Origin: Chryseobacterium sp. 52
Lineage (GTDB): Bacteria > Bacteroidota > Bacteroidia > Flavobacteriales > Weeksellaceae
Assembly (NCBI RefSeq): GCF_002754245.1
Contig: NZ_PEEX01000001.1
Coordinates: 1,778,001 to 1,842,000, forward strand
Length of the DNA stretch: 64,000 nt
Direction: 5' to 3'
Both the position numbers and the translations under genes were made by a program. Positions 1-9,425 of the stretch are shown one piece after another (position 1 is the first letter of the stretch; the number at the start of each line of letters is the position of its first letter). The notes below the pieces were generated by a model, which was not told where the DNA came from, did not search any database, and worked only from the letters and a program-made list of their open reading frames with translations.

Positions 1-615
1 TTAGGAGGAATGGGAATTGTTTCTTATTGTTCGGGCAATATTTTTATGGATACTTTTGTTACACAACAGGCAAAAGAAAGCCCGAATTGGATCAGCGTGA
101 ATTTAGATTACCTGAATTTTAATGATCAAAAAGAAAAAAAATCGATCAATAAGAATGAATTGATTGAAGCGTTCGAAGCCAGCTTGGAATTAGACGGCAT
201 AAATCAGGTGATTGTAGCAAAAGGAAATATCCATGAAAGATTTAAAAAGTATGTTCTTGATAAATTAGAAATCGAATCGGATTCTGTGGAGGTTGAAAAG
301 TCGAAAGTCAACAGGAATTCTATTACAAGTCACTATATTGAGCCGTCATCGGATACAGAGATCAGGCTTTTGGAGATCTGGAGCAGCTTCCTGAACATCA
401 ATAATATAGGAGTTGTAGACGATTTTTTCGAACTGGGAGGAGATTCATTAAAAGGAATGGGCTTGCTGAAACTGATTATGAACGAGTTTGGCGTTAAAAT
501 AAACCTTGTAGAACTTTTCGACAATCCGAGCATTAAAACTTTAGCCTTTAAAATTGACAAAGAACTTTCTGCAGCTCAAAAAGGTCAGAAAGGAGAAAAA
601 AATATAATCATTTAA
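1..615 (+). CDS. PKS C-terminal fragment (KR end + ACP), 5' truncated by window
   Basis: The reading frame is open from base 1 with no start codon in the window, so this is the 3' end of a longer gene; the ATG at base 10 is internal. The first residues (LGGMG, then SYCSGNIFMD) match the end of a ketoreductase domain, with the Tyr of SYCSGN as the likely catalytic Tyr; the PKS at 30856 has the matching stretch SYAGSNLYID. A carrier domain follows, with the phosphopantetheine site FFELGGDSLK near base 440. The protein ends in a short charged/hydrophobic tail (GEKNIII) like the other PKS here (KKFISII), probably a docking peptide for the NRPS that starts 33 bp downstream. The role is to add and reduce a polyketide unit before the Leu-like module. 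KS and AT domains would lie upstream of the window. Confidence 0.85.
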   Translation, partial: LGGMGIVSYCSGNIFMDTFVTQQAKESPNWISVNLDYLNFNDQKEKKSINKNELIEAFEASLELDGINQVIVAKGNIHERFKKYVLDKLEIESDSVEVEKSKVNRNSITSHYIEPSSDTEIRLLEIWSSFLNINNIGVVDDFFELGGDSLKGMGLLKLIMNEFGVKINLVELFDNPSIKTLAFKIDKELSAAQKGQKGEKNIII

Positions 616-647
616 CAGTTTCGAATTATTTGAACCACAATGGCAAT

Positions 648-3600
648 ATGATAGCATTTATTGAAAAGCTTAAAGAACAGAATATTCAGATTTCTCTGGA
701 AGGAGGGGATTTGAAGGTTACTTATTTTGGAGATGATTTATCGGCTGGGCTGATTGAATCGATAAAGGCCATGAAGCCGCAGTTAATCCAGTATCTTATG
801 GAAACAGATGCCAGTAAAAGCAAGAACATCCCAATTGCGCCACTACAAGAAGCATATCAGGTGTCTAACGCGCAAAGGCGAATGTTAGTTCTTTCTTCAA
901 ACAATAAGATGAATGTTGCATACAATATATCCTATGCCTATAAACTGACGGGGAATTTAAATAGGGAATATCTTCAATTGGCCTGTGATGATTTGATCCA
1001 AAGACATGAAGTTTTAAGGACCATTTTTTTTGAAACAGAAATGGGCAGCTTTAAACAGAAAATCTTAGCGCCAAGTGATTGCAGGCTAAAACTGGTATAT
1101 GAAGATTTCAGCGGCTATCCTGATAAATCAAAATCGATTTCTAATTATCTAAAAGAAAAATCTTTAAAGGAGTTTGATAAGCAAAAACCGTTCATAAAAT
1201 TTTACTTGTTAAAACTGGAAGAAAACAGTTACGTATTAAATTATATTACCCATCATACAGTTTGCGACGGTTGGTCGATGATTATTTTAATGCGGGATCT
1301 TTTCTCTTTGTATATCAGCCGAACAAAAAACATCGAATCAACGCTTCCCGTTTTGAGAATTCAATATAAGGATTTTGCAGTTTGGGAAGATAAAAAAATG
1401 AATGCCATTTCATTGTCTGATGCAAGGAACTATTGGCTGAAGCAATTTTCTAATGAGGTTCCTATATTAGATCTGCCTGTAGATAATCCTTATCCTGTTG
1501 TAAGATCTTATAAAGGAGGTTTGGTTCATAAAACAATTGACTTAAAACTGAGTGATGATTTCCGAGAGAACCTTAACCATGACAAATCGACTTTATTTAT
1601 GGGTTTTTTGGCGTTAACAAATATCCTGATTTATAAATATACTAATCAAAAAGATATTGTTATTGGTTCTCCTGTGTCGATAAGGGATCAAGCCGATTTG
1701 GAAAACCAGATCGGAGTTTACATCAATACGCTGCCCTTACGGGTCATTCTAGATGTTAACAAAGGCTTTAAAACGCTTCTTGATCAAGTAAAAGAACTTA
1801 CACTTGAAGCCTATAAATATAAAGATTATCCTTTCGAACAATTGATAGAAGATCTGAAAATTAAAACCGATGCCAACAAAAATCCATTATTTAATGTAAT
1901 GGCTGTAATGCAAAACAACGACATTAGAAACGAAGGCAAACTGATTCAGGATTCGAATGAGTTTAAGATCGAAACCTACAAGGATAAAGGGGCAGAATAT
2001 GTAACAAGTAAATTGGATCTTGCCTTCTTTTTTACAGACAATCATGAAAAAGGCTTAGTTGTTGGTATTGAATACAACACGGATATCTATAACAGCTCTA
2101 CGATTGAGCGTATATGCCGTCATCTGGACACTCTTTTAAGATCGGCCATCGAACATCCTGATATGAGTATAAAAGATCTTGAGATATTATCTGCTGCTGA
2201 CCGAATAGAGCTTCTTGAAAGCTTCAATGATACTACTGTATCTTATCCTCAGGGAGATAATATTGTGAGTTTATTTGAAAAGCAGGCTATATCTACGCCA
2301 GATCATGTTGCCCTAGTGTTTGAAGAAGAAGAGTTAACCTATAAAGAGCTTGACGAGAAATCCAACCAGCTTGCGAGATATCTGCTCTCACGACATTCAT
2401 TGGGTAGGGGAGTTCTTTGCGGTATCATGATGGATCGCTCTTTGGATATGATAGTTTCAATCTTGGCTATTCTTAAAACGGGTAGCGGTTATGTTCCGAT
2501 TGATGTTGATTATCCTCAGGATCGTATTGATTATATGGTTGAAGACAGTGGCTGTATTTTAGTTATTGATTCAGCTTTGTATGCTGATTTTACAACGATC
2601 GATGAATCCTATGAGAATACTGGTTTAGAGATATCAATATCAGGGAACGATCTGGCGTATGTCATTTATACTTCCGGTACCACAGGTCATCCCAAAGGTG
2701 TTATGGTTGAACATAAAGGGGTTGTGAATCTGTGTTTCTGGCATATAGAAACCTTTGATGTTGGACGGGATACTAAATCGACCTTATATTCTAATTATAG
2801 CTTTGATGCTTCAGTATGGGAATTATTTCCCTATTTATTAAAAGGAGCGAGTCTGTATATTGTTCCGTCAGTACTACGTCTTGATTTAATAGCGCTCAAT
2901 AATTTTTATGAAGATTCTGGTATTACGCATGCGTTTTTGCCTACAGCTTTATGTGAGTCTTTTATTCAGATAGAGAATCACTCCCTGTCTTATTTATTTA
3001 CAGGAGGAGATCGTTTGTTAACTTCTAATACGAGTAACCATTATAAGTTGGTAAATAATTACGGACCAACTGAAAACAGTGTAGTTTCGACCAGTTTTAC
3101 ACTTTGTCAGAGACTTTCGCAAGACATGATCCCAATAGGGAGTCCGATATCTAATACACAATTATATATCCTTGATGGTGATTTAAGATTGGTTCCCAAG
3201 GGTGCAGTCGGTGAGATTTGTGTTAGTGGTTCCGGTTTAGCACGTGGCTACCTGAACCGTCCAGAGTTAACTGCAGAGAAATTCATTTCTCATCCTTTCA
3301 AAGAAGGCGAGCGTTTATACAGGACGGGTGATTTGGGCAGGTGGCTTGCTGATGGCAACATAGAGTTCATGGGCAGGAACGATGACCAGGTAAAGATCCG
3401 TGGTTATCGTATCGAGCTTGGAGAGATCGCGCAGGTTATGAACCAGCATCCCCTGATTACCAACTGTCTGGTTCACGCCACTGAAGGTTCCTCTGAGAAT
3501 AAAGATTTGATTTTATATTATGTGAGTGAATCTTCGTTAAGCATTCGTGATCTACGATCTTATTTATCAGAGCGTTTACCTTCGTATATGATCCCGGGAT

Positions 3601-3995
3601 ATTATTTGCCGTTGGATGAACTTCCATTGACCTCAAACGGAAAGGTAGACAGAAAGGCACTACCCATGCCTGAAGGTATGGGCATTGATACAGGTGTGGA
3701 ATATGTATCTCCACAAACTTCTACAGAGAAGATTCTGGTTAAGATCTGGAGTGATGTTCTGTCGCTAGATGCAGATAATATTGGTCTTTATGATAACTTC
3801 TTCGATTTAGGTGGTCATAGCCTAAAGGCAACTGCAATTTTAGCAAAAGCAAGAACTGCTTTTAAAGTTAATCTGAATATTTCTGAACTTTATAACCTGC
3901 CAACGATTGAAGGAATGGCTAAAGAAATCAACAGAAAACAATGGTTGAACAGTGAAGTTTCAAAAGATGATATTAATATAGAAATCGAATTATAG
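648..3995 (+). CDS. NRPS, one module: docking-C-A(Leu-like)-PCP
   Basis: About 1115 aa. I chose ATG 648 over an in-frame TTG at 630 because it places the TubC-like docking domain (residues 1-50, IQISLEGGDLKV) exactly at the N terminus, as in the other NRPSs here. Condensation domain about 70-500 with HHTVCDG near residue 202. Adenylation domain about 540-1000: YTSGTTGHPKG near 675, FDASVWE, NNYGPTEN near 803, RGYRIELGEI near 917, NGKVDRKAL near 996. PCP with LGGHS, Ser1058. The binding-pocket code reads DAWFFGNVVK, one residue from the published Leu code DAWFLGNVVK. The C terminus (DDINIEIEL) is an acidic/hydrophobic tail that could dock to the next NRPS. The A-PCP part from base 2074 is nearly identical to modules in the genes at 21177 and 35354, whereas the C domain is distinct, so the gene is mosaic. 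Confidence 0.93.
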   Translation: MIAFIEKLKEQNIQISLEGGDLKVTYFGDDLSAGLIESIKAMKPQLIQYLMETDASKSKNIPIAPLQEAYQVSNAQRRMLVLSSNNKMNVAYNISYAYKLTGNLNREYLQLACDDLIQRHEVLRTIFFETEMGSFKQKILAPSDCRLKLVYEDFSGYPDKSKSISNYLKEKSLKEFDKQKPFIKFYLLKLEENSYVLNYITHHTVCDGWSMIILMRDLFSLYISRTKNIESTLPVLRIQYKDFAVWEDKKMNAISLSDARNYWLKQFSNEVPILDLPVDNPYPVVRSYKGGLVHKTIDLKLSDDFRENLNHDKSTLFMGFLALTNILIYKYTNQKDIVIGSPVSIRDQADLENQIGVYINTLPLRVILDVNKGFKTLLDQVKELTLEAYKYKDYPFEQLIEDLKIKTDANKNPLFNVMAVMQNNDIRNEGKLIQDSNEFKIETYKDKGAEYVTSKLDLAFFFTDNHEKGLVVGIEYNTDIYNSSTIERICRHLDTLLRSAIEHPDMSIKDLEILSAADRIELLESFNDTTVSYPQGDNIVSLFEKQAISTPDHVALVFEEEELTYKELDEKSNQLARYLLSRHSLGRGVLCGIMMDRSLDMIVSILAILKTGSGYVPIDVDYPQDRIDYMVEDSGCILVIDSALYADFTTIDESYENTGLEISISGNDLAYVIYTSGTTGHPKGVMVEHKGVVNLCFWHIETFDVGRDTKSTLYSNYSFDASVWELFPYLLKGASLYIVPSVLRLDLIALNNFYEDSGITHAFLPTALCESFIQIENHSLSYLFTGGDRLLTSNTSNHYKLVNNYGPTENSVVSTSFTLCQRLSQDMIPIGSPISNTQLYILDGDLRLVPKGAVGEICVSGSGLARGYLNRPELTAEKFISHPFKEGERLYRTGDLGRWLADGNIEFMGRNDDQVKIRGYRIELGEIAQVMNQHPLITNCLVHATEGSSENKDLILYYVSESSLSIRDLRSYLSERLPSYMIPGYYLPLDELPLTSNGKVDRKALPMPEGMGIDTGVEYVSPQTSTEKILVKIWSDVLSLDADNIGLYDNFFDLGGHSLKATAILAKARTAFKVNLNISELYNLPTIEGMAKEINRKQWLNSEVSKDDINIEIEL
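2074..3830 (+). repeat. Leu-type A-PCP repeat unit (copy 1 of 4)
   Basis: The stretch starting ACAACACGGATATC at 2074 recurs at 25783, 28918 and 36777 and stays nearly identical through the Leu A domain into the PCP (about 1.65-1.75 kb). Copy 1 sits in an otherwise unrelated gene, so the A-PCP unit moved separately from its C domain. Confidence 0.85.
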
Positions 3996-4341
3996 TCAGC
4001 TTAATTTTTTTTTAAATAGCTCAAAAAATCATATCTTTGGGAATAATAGTTCCTAGTGGTTGATAAATTATAGTAATTTAACAATGTGGGTGTAGTATTT
4101 TTTTTAACACCCCATACAATAAGGACGTAGAAACGCAGGCAGGGCTATAATTTAAGAATACAATTTGATTAAAGCTAAGACATTTTATGTTTAGCACTGT
4201 AATTTTGGCATAAAATAAGAATCCCAAAAGGCACTTAATCAGGAGAATACTTGAAATTTCCCATAGTTTCTGTTTTGGCGCTTCAAAAAAAATTAATGGT
4301 AAAAATATTTTTTGCCTAGCATTTATCATTTAACAGCACAT
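3996..4341. other. 346-bp intergenic region upstream of the tailoring cassette
   Basis: No coding sequence is supported here; the antisense open frame at 4078-4329 has no recognisable family. It is the second-longest gap in the window and precedes the hydroxylase-NRPS-halogenase-hydroxylase run, so a promoter for that run is expected. A TATCTTTG string lies at 4032-4039. A small hairpin with 6-bp arms (GGGTGT/ACACCC, 4088-4112) and a T-rich loop also occurs. The 3' half is AT-rich without further structure that I can see. Confidence 0.5.
4032..4039 (+). promoter_or_regulatory. Possible Bacteroidota -7 element (TATCTTTG)
   Basis: TATCTTTG matches the Bacteroidota -7 consensus TAnnTTTG and sits 37 bp after the stop of the upstream NRPS, in a gap where a promoter would be expected. 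I see no clear TTTG -33 box about 19 bp upstream (that stretch is T-rich), and the leader to the ATG at 4342 would be about 300 nt, so the call is weak. Confidence 0.25.
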
Positions 4342-5157
4342 ATGGATAAGAATAGTAAAACAAATTCTGATTTTCAGGAGGATTCTAATTGGAATCAAAC
4401 TCAGATTGCTTGCTCTCAAGATTATTTAAGCTATAAAAAGGAAGATTTTGAAACATGGCTTACTTTATATAACATGCAAAATGACATCATTTATGAAAAT
4501 TCTTGTGTAGAATACCAGTCTGGGCTCAATTTTCTAAGAAGTGATTTAAACAAGATTGTTGATATTAAAAAACTGAGTATCAAGCTTAAAGATATTTGTG
4601 GCTGGAGTTTATTAGGAGTTGCAGGTTTGCTTTCTAATGATTTGTTTTTCAAATTATTAAATGAAAAAGTATTTCCCATAACTGTTCATGTACGATTGCC
4701 TGAGGAAATAGAGTTCAGTAGGCTTCCGGATATATTTCACGATGTTTTCGGGCATGTGCCTTTACTTACAAACAAAAGTTTTAGTGACTTTATTCAGCGA
4801 TATGGTGAAATTTCAATAAAATACTTAGACAATGAAGAGGCACTGACATATCTGGGGAGGCTGTACTGGTTTACTCTGGAGACAGGGCTTATAAAAACCG
4901 AAAACGGATTTAAACCTTATGGAGGTGCAATCCTATCATCATATTCAGAAATATTTAACCTGAAAAGCCAACAAGTCCAGATTCATTCTTTTGATATTGG
5001 CAAGGTTATGAGAACAGATTATGAAAACCTTAAACTGCAAAAAGAATATTTTGTGATAGATTCATTTGAAGAATTATTTAATTGTATCTCTGAAATAGAA
5101 AATGAATTGACCCAACTACTGATTAAAAAGCCATATAAGAATGAAAGAAATAATTGA
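4342..5157 (+). CDS. Aromatic amino acid hydroxylase (phenylalanine hydroxylase family, pterin-dependent)
   Basis: 271 aa from ATG 4342 (an in-frame TTG at 4312 is less likely), the usual size of single-domain bacterial phenylalanine hydroxylases that lack the ACT domain. The non-heme iron triad is visible: His133 and His138 in HDVFGH, and Glu180 in YWFTLETG. These positions fall within a few residues of those I recall for Chromobacterium PAH (138/143/184). YGGAILSSYSE near residue 193-203 is also typical of the family. The enzyme uses O2 and a tetrahydropterin to hydroxylate the ring of free Phe. Because it overlaps the next NRPS gene by 17 bp, I infer that it supplies Tyr, or a regioisomer such as m-Tyr (as PacX does in pacidamycin biosynthesis), to that module. 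The sequence alone does not tell para from meta hydroxylation or exclude a different aryl substrate. Confidence 0.9.
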   Translation: MDKNSKTNSDFQEDSNWNQTQIACSQDYLSYKKEDFETWLTLYNMQNDIIYENSCVEYQSGLNFLRSDLNKIVDIKKLSIKLKDICGWSLLGVAGLLSNDLFFKLLNEKVFPITVHVRLPEEIEFSRLPDIFHDVFGHVPLLTNKSFSDFIQRYGEISIKYLDNEEALTYLGRLYWFTLETGLIKTENGFKPYGGAILSSYSEIFNLKSQQVQIHSFDIGKVMRTDYENLKLQKEYFVIDSFEELFNCISEIENELTQLLIKKPYKNERNN

Positions 5158-8100
5158 TGAGTTAATAGAATTAAAAATTACAATCAAGTCCCAAGGCGAG
5201 CAATTGAAAATAGAAGGGCCAAAGGAAAAACTGACTCCGGATATTGTCAATAAAATTCGTCTCAACAAACAATTATTACTGGATTATCTGAATATGGCCA
5301 AATCTAAGGAATATCTTATCAAAGATATTCCCGTAGTCGCATCTGACTTGGATGAAGGTTATATACTCTCTTCAAGCCAAAAAAGAGTGTGGCTTTTAAG
5401 CAAGCTACACGAGGTGAAGGGTACTTTCTATAATCTTTCTACCATTTTTAGTTTCAAAGGTGATTTGAAAAGGGAAGCGTTACAAGATTCTTTAAACATG
5501 TTGATAAAAAAACATGAGATATTAAGGACTATTTTCATAAAAAACAGTAAGGGAGAAATAAGGCAGAGTATATTGCCTTTTAAGGAGACATTGTATCAGA
5601 TAAATTTCTATGATTTTACAGAGGAACAGAACAAAGAAGAAAAGATAAAGCAGTTTTTACATGAAAGTGTAGATGTTACATTTGATTTGACCAAAGCACC
5701 ACTTCTTCAGGTAAAATTATTAAAAACAGGAAGTGATGATTATATCCTGTCTTTTGTAATGCATCACATTATCAGTGATGGCTGGTCACAGGATATTATC
5801 ATAAGAGAAATTTTACAACACTATAGCGATTATACTTTAGGAAAACCTTCAAAAAACAGTCCGTTGCGAATCCAGTATAAAGATTATGCACAATGGCAAT
5901 ATTCTCTTAAGGAAAACAATGGCTTGAATGAAAGTAAAGAGTATTGGCTGAATCAATTGTCAGGAGAACTACCTGTTTTAAACCTTCCTTTCGATTTTCA
6001 ACATCCACCCTTAAGAACCGGAAAAGGCGGTAAAGTGACTTCACGCTTCGATAAAGAGCAATCTTTAAAGATAAAAACCATTACGAAAGAATTGGGTGCA
6101 ACGCTATTTGTTGGGTTACTTTCGCTCGTTAAAATGCTGTTTTTCAGATATGATAACCAAAAGGACCTGATCATCGGGATTCCGGTTGCTGGACGAGAGC
6201 ACCATGACCTTGAAGATCAGATCGGGTTATATGTTAATTTATTAGCCATACGGACAAAAATCACAGGAAAAGAAAGTTTCAAAGATTTACTAAGTATGGT
6301 AAAAAATAAGACATTGGAGTCTTATCAAAATCAAGTTTATCCTTTTGATGAGCTGATCGATATTTTAAAGCCTCAAAGGAATATAAGCAAAAATCCTTTG
6401 TTTGATATCACAGTGGCCCTTAAAAACAAAAGCGAACTAGATTCAAATGATTTTCTGGATAATTTATCAGTAAAGGAAAACAAAGACATTGACGTTGTAA
6501 TCAGTAGATATGATCTTTCTTTCAGTTTTGCAGAAGAAGGCGATGAAATACTTATCGTTATTGAATATAATGCAGATGTTTTCAGGAGAGAAACAATAGA
6601 ACGCTTTTTAATTCATATGAAGGAATTGCTCCACTCAGCATTGTCCGATCCAGATAAAGAATTTGTCAAACTGGATTTTTTAAGCAACGTAGAGCGTAAA
6701 AATATTTTAGAACTTTTTAATGAAACTGCAGTTGACTTTCCAGACCAAAATACTTTAACAGTTCTGGATGATGTTGTAAGTAAATTTCCGGATCACATTG
6801 CTGTTCAGGATGAAATCCAGGAAATGACCTATCAGGAACTGGATGCGGCAAGTGAAGCTATAGCGAGATATTTTATAGAAATACTTCAATTGAAACAAGA
6901 GGATAAGGTAGGAGTTTTTATGGATAAGTCTGTGGAAGCCATTGTGCTGATTATAGGTATACTCAAAGCAAATCTGGTGTACGTACCGCTCAACCCGAAT
7001 GATGCCACCGAACGGATCAATTATATTATTGAAGATTCTGCTGTAAAATTGATGTGTACAGATCAAAAGAACCATGAAAGATTCTCAAAGATCACTAAAA
7101 GTGGCAATGATATCCATACGGTAACAATTGATATTGAAATGATATCGAAACTGCCGCCATCAAATAAATTTCCAAGACCCGAAATAACAACTTTGGCCTA
7201 CATCATTTACACTTCAGGCTCAACCGGTCATCCGAAAGGCGTCATGGTTGGACATGAGGGGTTGGTGAATATTTCTTTTGATCACAGAGACAGATTACCA
7301 ATCCGTGTTGAAGACAACGTTTTGCAGTTTATCCCTTTCTCTTTTGATGGCTCTGTGCTTGATATCTTTATGACCTTGCTCTCTGGGGCGACATTAGTAT
7401 TGCCAAATGATAAAGTGTTGGGAGACAAAGATTTGTTCGCAAGATTCATGTTAGATAAAAACGTTACGATAGCGTCATTTACACCTTCATTTCTGAGATT
7501 TTTATCAAAAGATGAATTGCCAGGTGTAAAGATAATTGTGTCGGCCGGAGAAACCATCGATTTTGAAACAGTTAAGTACTATCACGATAAAGGAAAGATC
7601 TTTTACAATGCATACGGACCTACAGAAGCGACAGTTAATACCACGCTTTATCAGATCGTAGATGCCGATTTACTAAGCAATGGTCTTATCCCTATCGGAA
7701 AGCCTTCTGCAAATAAGAAAATAGCAATATTAGATGAAAATATGCAACTCTTGCCTCAGGGAGTGCAGGGCGAAATCTGTATCTGGGGAAATGGGCTTGC
7801 CAAAGGATATCTGAATAACCCGGAACTTACTTCTGAAAAATTTACTACTAATCCTTTTGAAGACAATGGTAAAATTTATAAAACCGGAGATTTAGGTATC
7901 TGGTTGCCTGATGGAACAATTGTATATAAAGGAAGAAAAGACAGCCAAATAAAAATAAGAGGTTATCGTGTAGAATTGGGGGAAATCGAAAGCACGCTCG
8001 ATAGTTATGAAGTTATTGAAAAATCCGTCGTCTTGGATCGGATGAACAAAAATGGGGAGAAAGAGCTCGTTGCTTATTATATTCCCAATGAAGAGGCCGG

Positions 8101-9421
8101 ATATACGATAGGAAAAATCATAGATTTCAAAAAAGAAAAAAGAGCTGATGAAATTAATTTATTTGAACTTCCAAACGGCTTTACACTTTTTGCAAACACC
8201 GAATCGGAACTGAAAATCATATACCATGAAGTTGTAGAAGACAATGCGTATTTGAAAAACGGGATTCACGTCCCTGATGGTGGTTGTGTTCTTGATGTTG
8301 GGGCAAATATTGGTTTGTTTTCAATTCATATAAATTCGATTGCTAAAGATCTTGATATTTATGCTTTTGAGCCACTGCCGGCAACTTTTAAGCACCTCAA
8401 GCAAAATGCATCACTCTACAAAGGGAATATCAAAGTATTTAATTTCGGTCTTTCCGATAAGGAAGAAATGGCTAAGTTCTTATATTATCCACATATAACA
8501 GCAATGTCAAGCCGTTATATTGATAAAGATTTAGGCAAACAGACCGTAAAAGATTTTGTATTAAGCGCCACAGAATTCAATAAAGAAGAAATTAATGAGC
8601 TTACGTTAAATGCGCTCATCGAAGAACGTTTGGTGTTTGAGGAATTAGAATGCCAGTTAAAGACAATTTCCCAAGTCATTAAAGACAATAAAATAAGCAA
8701 AATAGATTTATTAAAAATAGACGTCGAGCAAGCCGAATTGGATGTTATTAACGGAATTAATGACACAGACTGGGCAATCATTCAGCAAGTTATTATCGAA
8801 GTCCATGATGTCGAAGGAAGGCTGAATATCATTGTAGGCAGGCTGAAGACATTTGGATTTGATATAGTAACCGAGCAATGTTCCTATCTCTCAAGTACCA
8901 ATATGTATAATATATTTGCCCGGAAACCTAAAGCGGTAAATGCTTTTTCCCAGGAAAATACCCTTTTAGACCGTGGCCATTTATATGGTCTGAATGCTTT
9001 TCAGAATCATTTGAAAGGACACCTCGCAGAACGTTTGCCGTTTTACATGATCCCAATGTACTTTAAGGAAATAAAAGAGTTTCCGTTGATAAACGGAAAA
9101 ATCGACAGGAAAAAGCTAGCCGAAAACGATTCGGTATTAGAAATGGAAACAGTATACTTTCCACCATCGACTGAACTGGACCGCGACCTCATTAAAATAT
9201 GGAAATATATACTGAATTTAGAAGAGGCAAGAATTAGTATGAGAGACAATTTCTTTAACATTGGAGGAAACAGCCTTAGCGCGATGAGGGTTGTGAGTAA
9301 AATCCATGAGCAACAGGGAATAGAAATAGATTTGTCAGAGTTCTTTAAAAACCCGACCATCGAGTTCCTTTCAAACTTAATTGAAAAAGAAAAGAAAATA
9401 ACGGATAAAAAAACAATCTAA
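5141..9421 (+). CDS. NRPS, one module: docking-C-A(interrupted by FkbM-type methyltransferase)-PCP
   Basis: 1426 aa; the ATG lies inside the end of the hydroxylase gene, implying translational coupling. Docking domain 1-52; C domain about 70-500 with HHIISDG from residue 208. The A domain begins near 540 (YTSGSTGHPKG about 689, NAYGPTEA about 824, RGYRVELGEI about 941), is interrupted at about 994-1270, and resumes with ERLPFYMIP and NGKIDRKKLA (about 1318). The insert has an FkbM/Methyltransf_21 pattern: VLDVGANIGLFS, YAFEPLPATF, LLKIDVEQAELDVI and a following IIEVHD. PCP with IGGNS, Ser1378. Insertion after A8 is a known position for tailoring methyltransferases in interrupted A domains. 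FkbM enzymes are usually O-methyltransferases, so a methoxy (for example O-methyltyrosine) residue is likely; N-methylation is not excluded. The pocket code DGLSVAAVNK matches nothing I know; Ala at 301 and 322 recalls Phe/Tyr pockets. Confidence 0.92.
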   Translation: MKEIIDELIELKITIKSQGEQLKIEGPKEKLTPDIVNKIRLNKQLLLDYLNMAKSKEYLIKDIPVVASDLDEGYILSSSQKRVWLLSKLHEVKGTFYNLSTIFSFKGDLKREALQDSLNMLIKKHEILRTIFIKNSKGEIRQSILPFKETLYQINFYDFTEEQNKEEKIKQFLHESVDVTFDLTKAPLLQVKLLKTGSDDYILSFVMHHIISDGWSQDIIIREILQHYSDYTLGKPSKNSPLRIQYKDYAQWQYSLKENNGLNESKEYWLNQLSGELPVLNLPFDFQHPPLRTGKGGKVTSRFDKEQSLKIKTITKELGATLFVGLLSLVKMLFFRYDNQKDLIIGIPVAGREHHDLEDQIGLYVNLLAIRTKITGKESFKDLLSMVKNKTLESYQNQVYPFDELIDILKPQRNISKNPLFDITVALKNKSELDSNDFLDNLSVKENKDIDVVISRYDLSFSFAEEGDEILIVIEYNADVFRRETIERFLIHMKELLHSALSDPDKEFVKLDFLSNVERKNILELFNETAVDFPDQNTLTVLDDVVSKFPDHIAVQDEIQEMTYQELDAASEAIARYFIEILQLKQEDKVGVFMDKSVEAIVLIIGILKANLVYVPLNPNDATERINYIIEDSAVKLMCTDQKNHERFSKITKSGNDIHTVTIDIEMISKLPPSNKFPRPEITTLAYIIYTSGSTGHPKGVMVGHEGLVNISFDHRDRLPIRVEDNVLQFIPFSFDGSVLDIFMTLLSGATLVLPNDKVLGDKDLFARFMLDKNVTIASFTPSFLRFLSKDELPGVKIIVSAGETIDFETVKYYHDKGKIFYNAYGPTEATVNTTLYQIVDADLLSNGLIPIGKPSANKKIAILDENMQLLPQGVQGEICIWGNGLAKGYLNNPELTSEKFTTNPFEDNGKIYKTGDLGIWLPDGTIVYKGRKDSQIKIRGYRVELGEIESTLDSYEVIEKSVVLDRMNKNGEKELVAYYIPNEEAGYTIGKIIDFKKEKRADEINLFELPNGFTLFANTESELKIIYHEVVEDNAYLKNGIHVPDGGCVLDVGANIGLFSIHINSIAKDLDIYAFEPLPATFKHLKQNASLYKGNIKVFNFGLSDKEEMAKFLYYPHITAMSSRYIDKDLGKQTVKDFVLSATEFNKEEINELTLNALIEERLVFEELECQLKTISQVIKDNKISKIDLLKIDVEQAELDVINGINDTDWAIIQQVIIEVHDVEGRLNIIVGRLKTFGFDIVTEQCSYLSSTNMYNIFARKPKAVNAFSQENTLLDRGHLYGLNAFQNHLKGHLAERLPFYMIPMYFKEIKEFPLINGKIDRKKLAENDSVLEMETVYFPPSTELDRDLIKIWKYILNLEEARISMRDNFFNIGGNSLSAMRVVSKIHEQQGIEIDLSEFFKNPTIEFLSNLIEKEKKITDKKTI

Positions 9422-9425
9422 AATT

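Noticed and set aside
630..647. TTG at 630 as the start of the first complete NRPS (likewise TTG 4312 and TTG 10906 for two tailoring genes)
   Set aside because: The downstream ATG codons (648, 4342, 10918) place the conserved N termini correctly and match paralogues.
4078..4329. 83-codon minus-strand open frame upstream of the hydroxylase
   Set aside because: Low-complexity translation of AT-rich DNA with no recognisable domain and no conserved context.
4342..5157. Housekeeping phenylalanine catabolism gene unrelated to the cluster
   Set aside because: It overlaps the next NRPS gene and sits inside the tailoring run, so a biosynthetic supply role is more likely, although it cannot be fully excluded.
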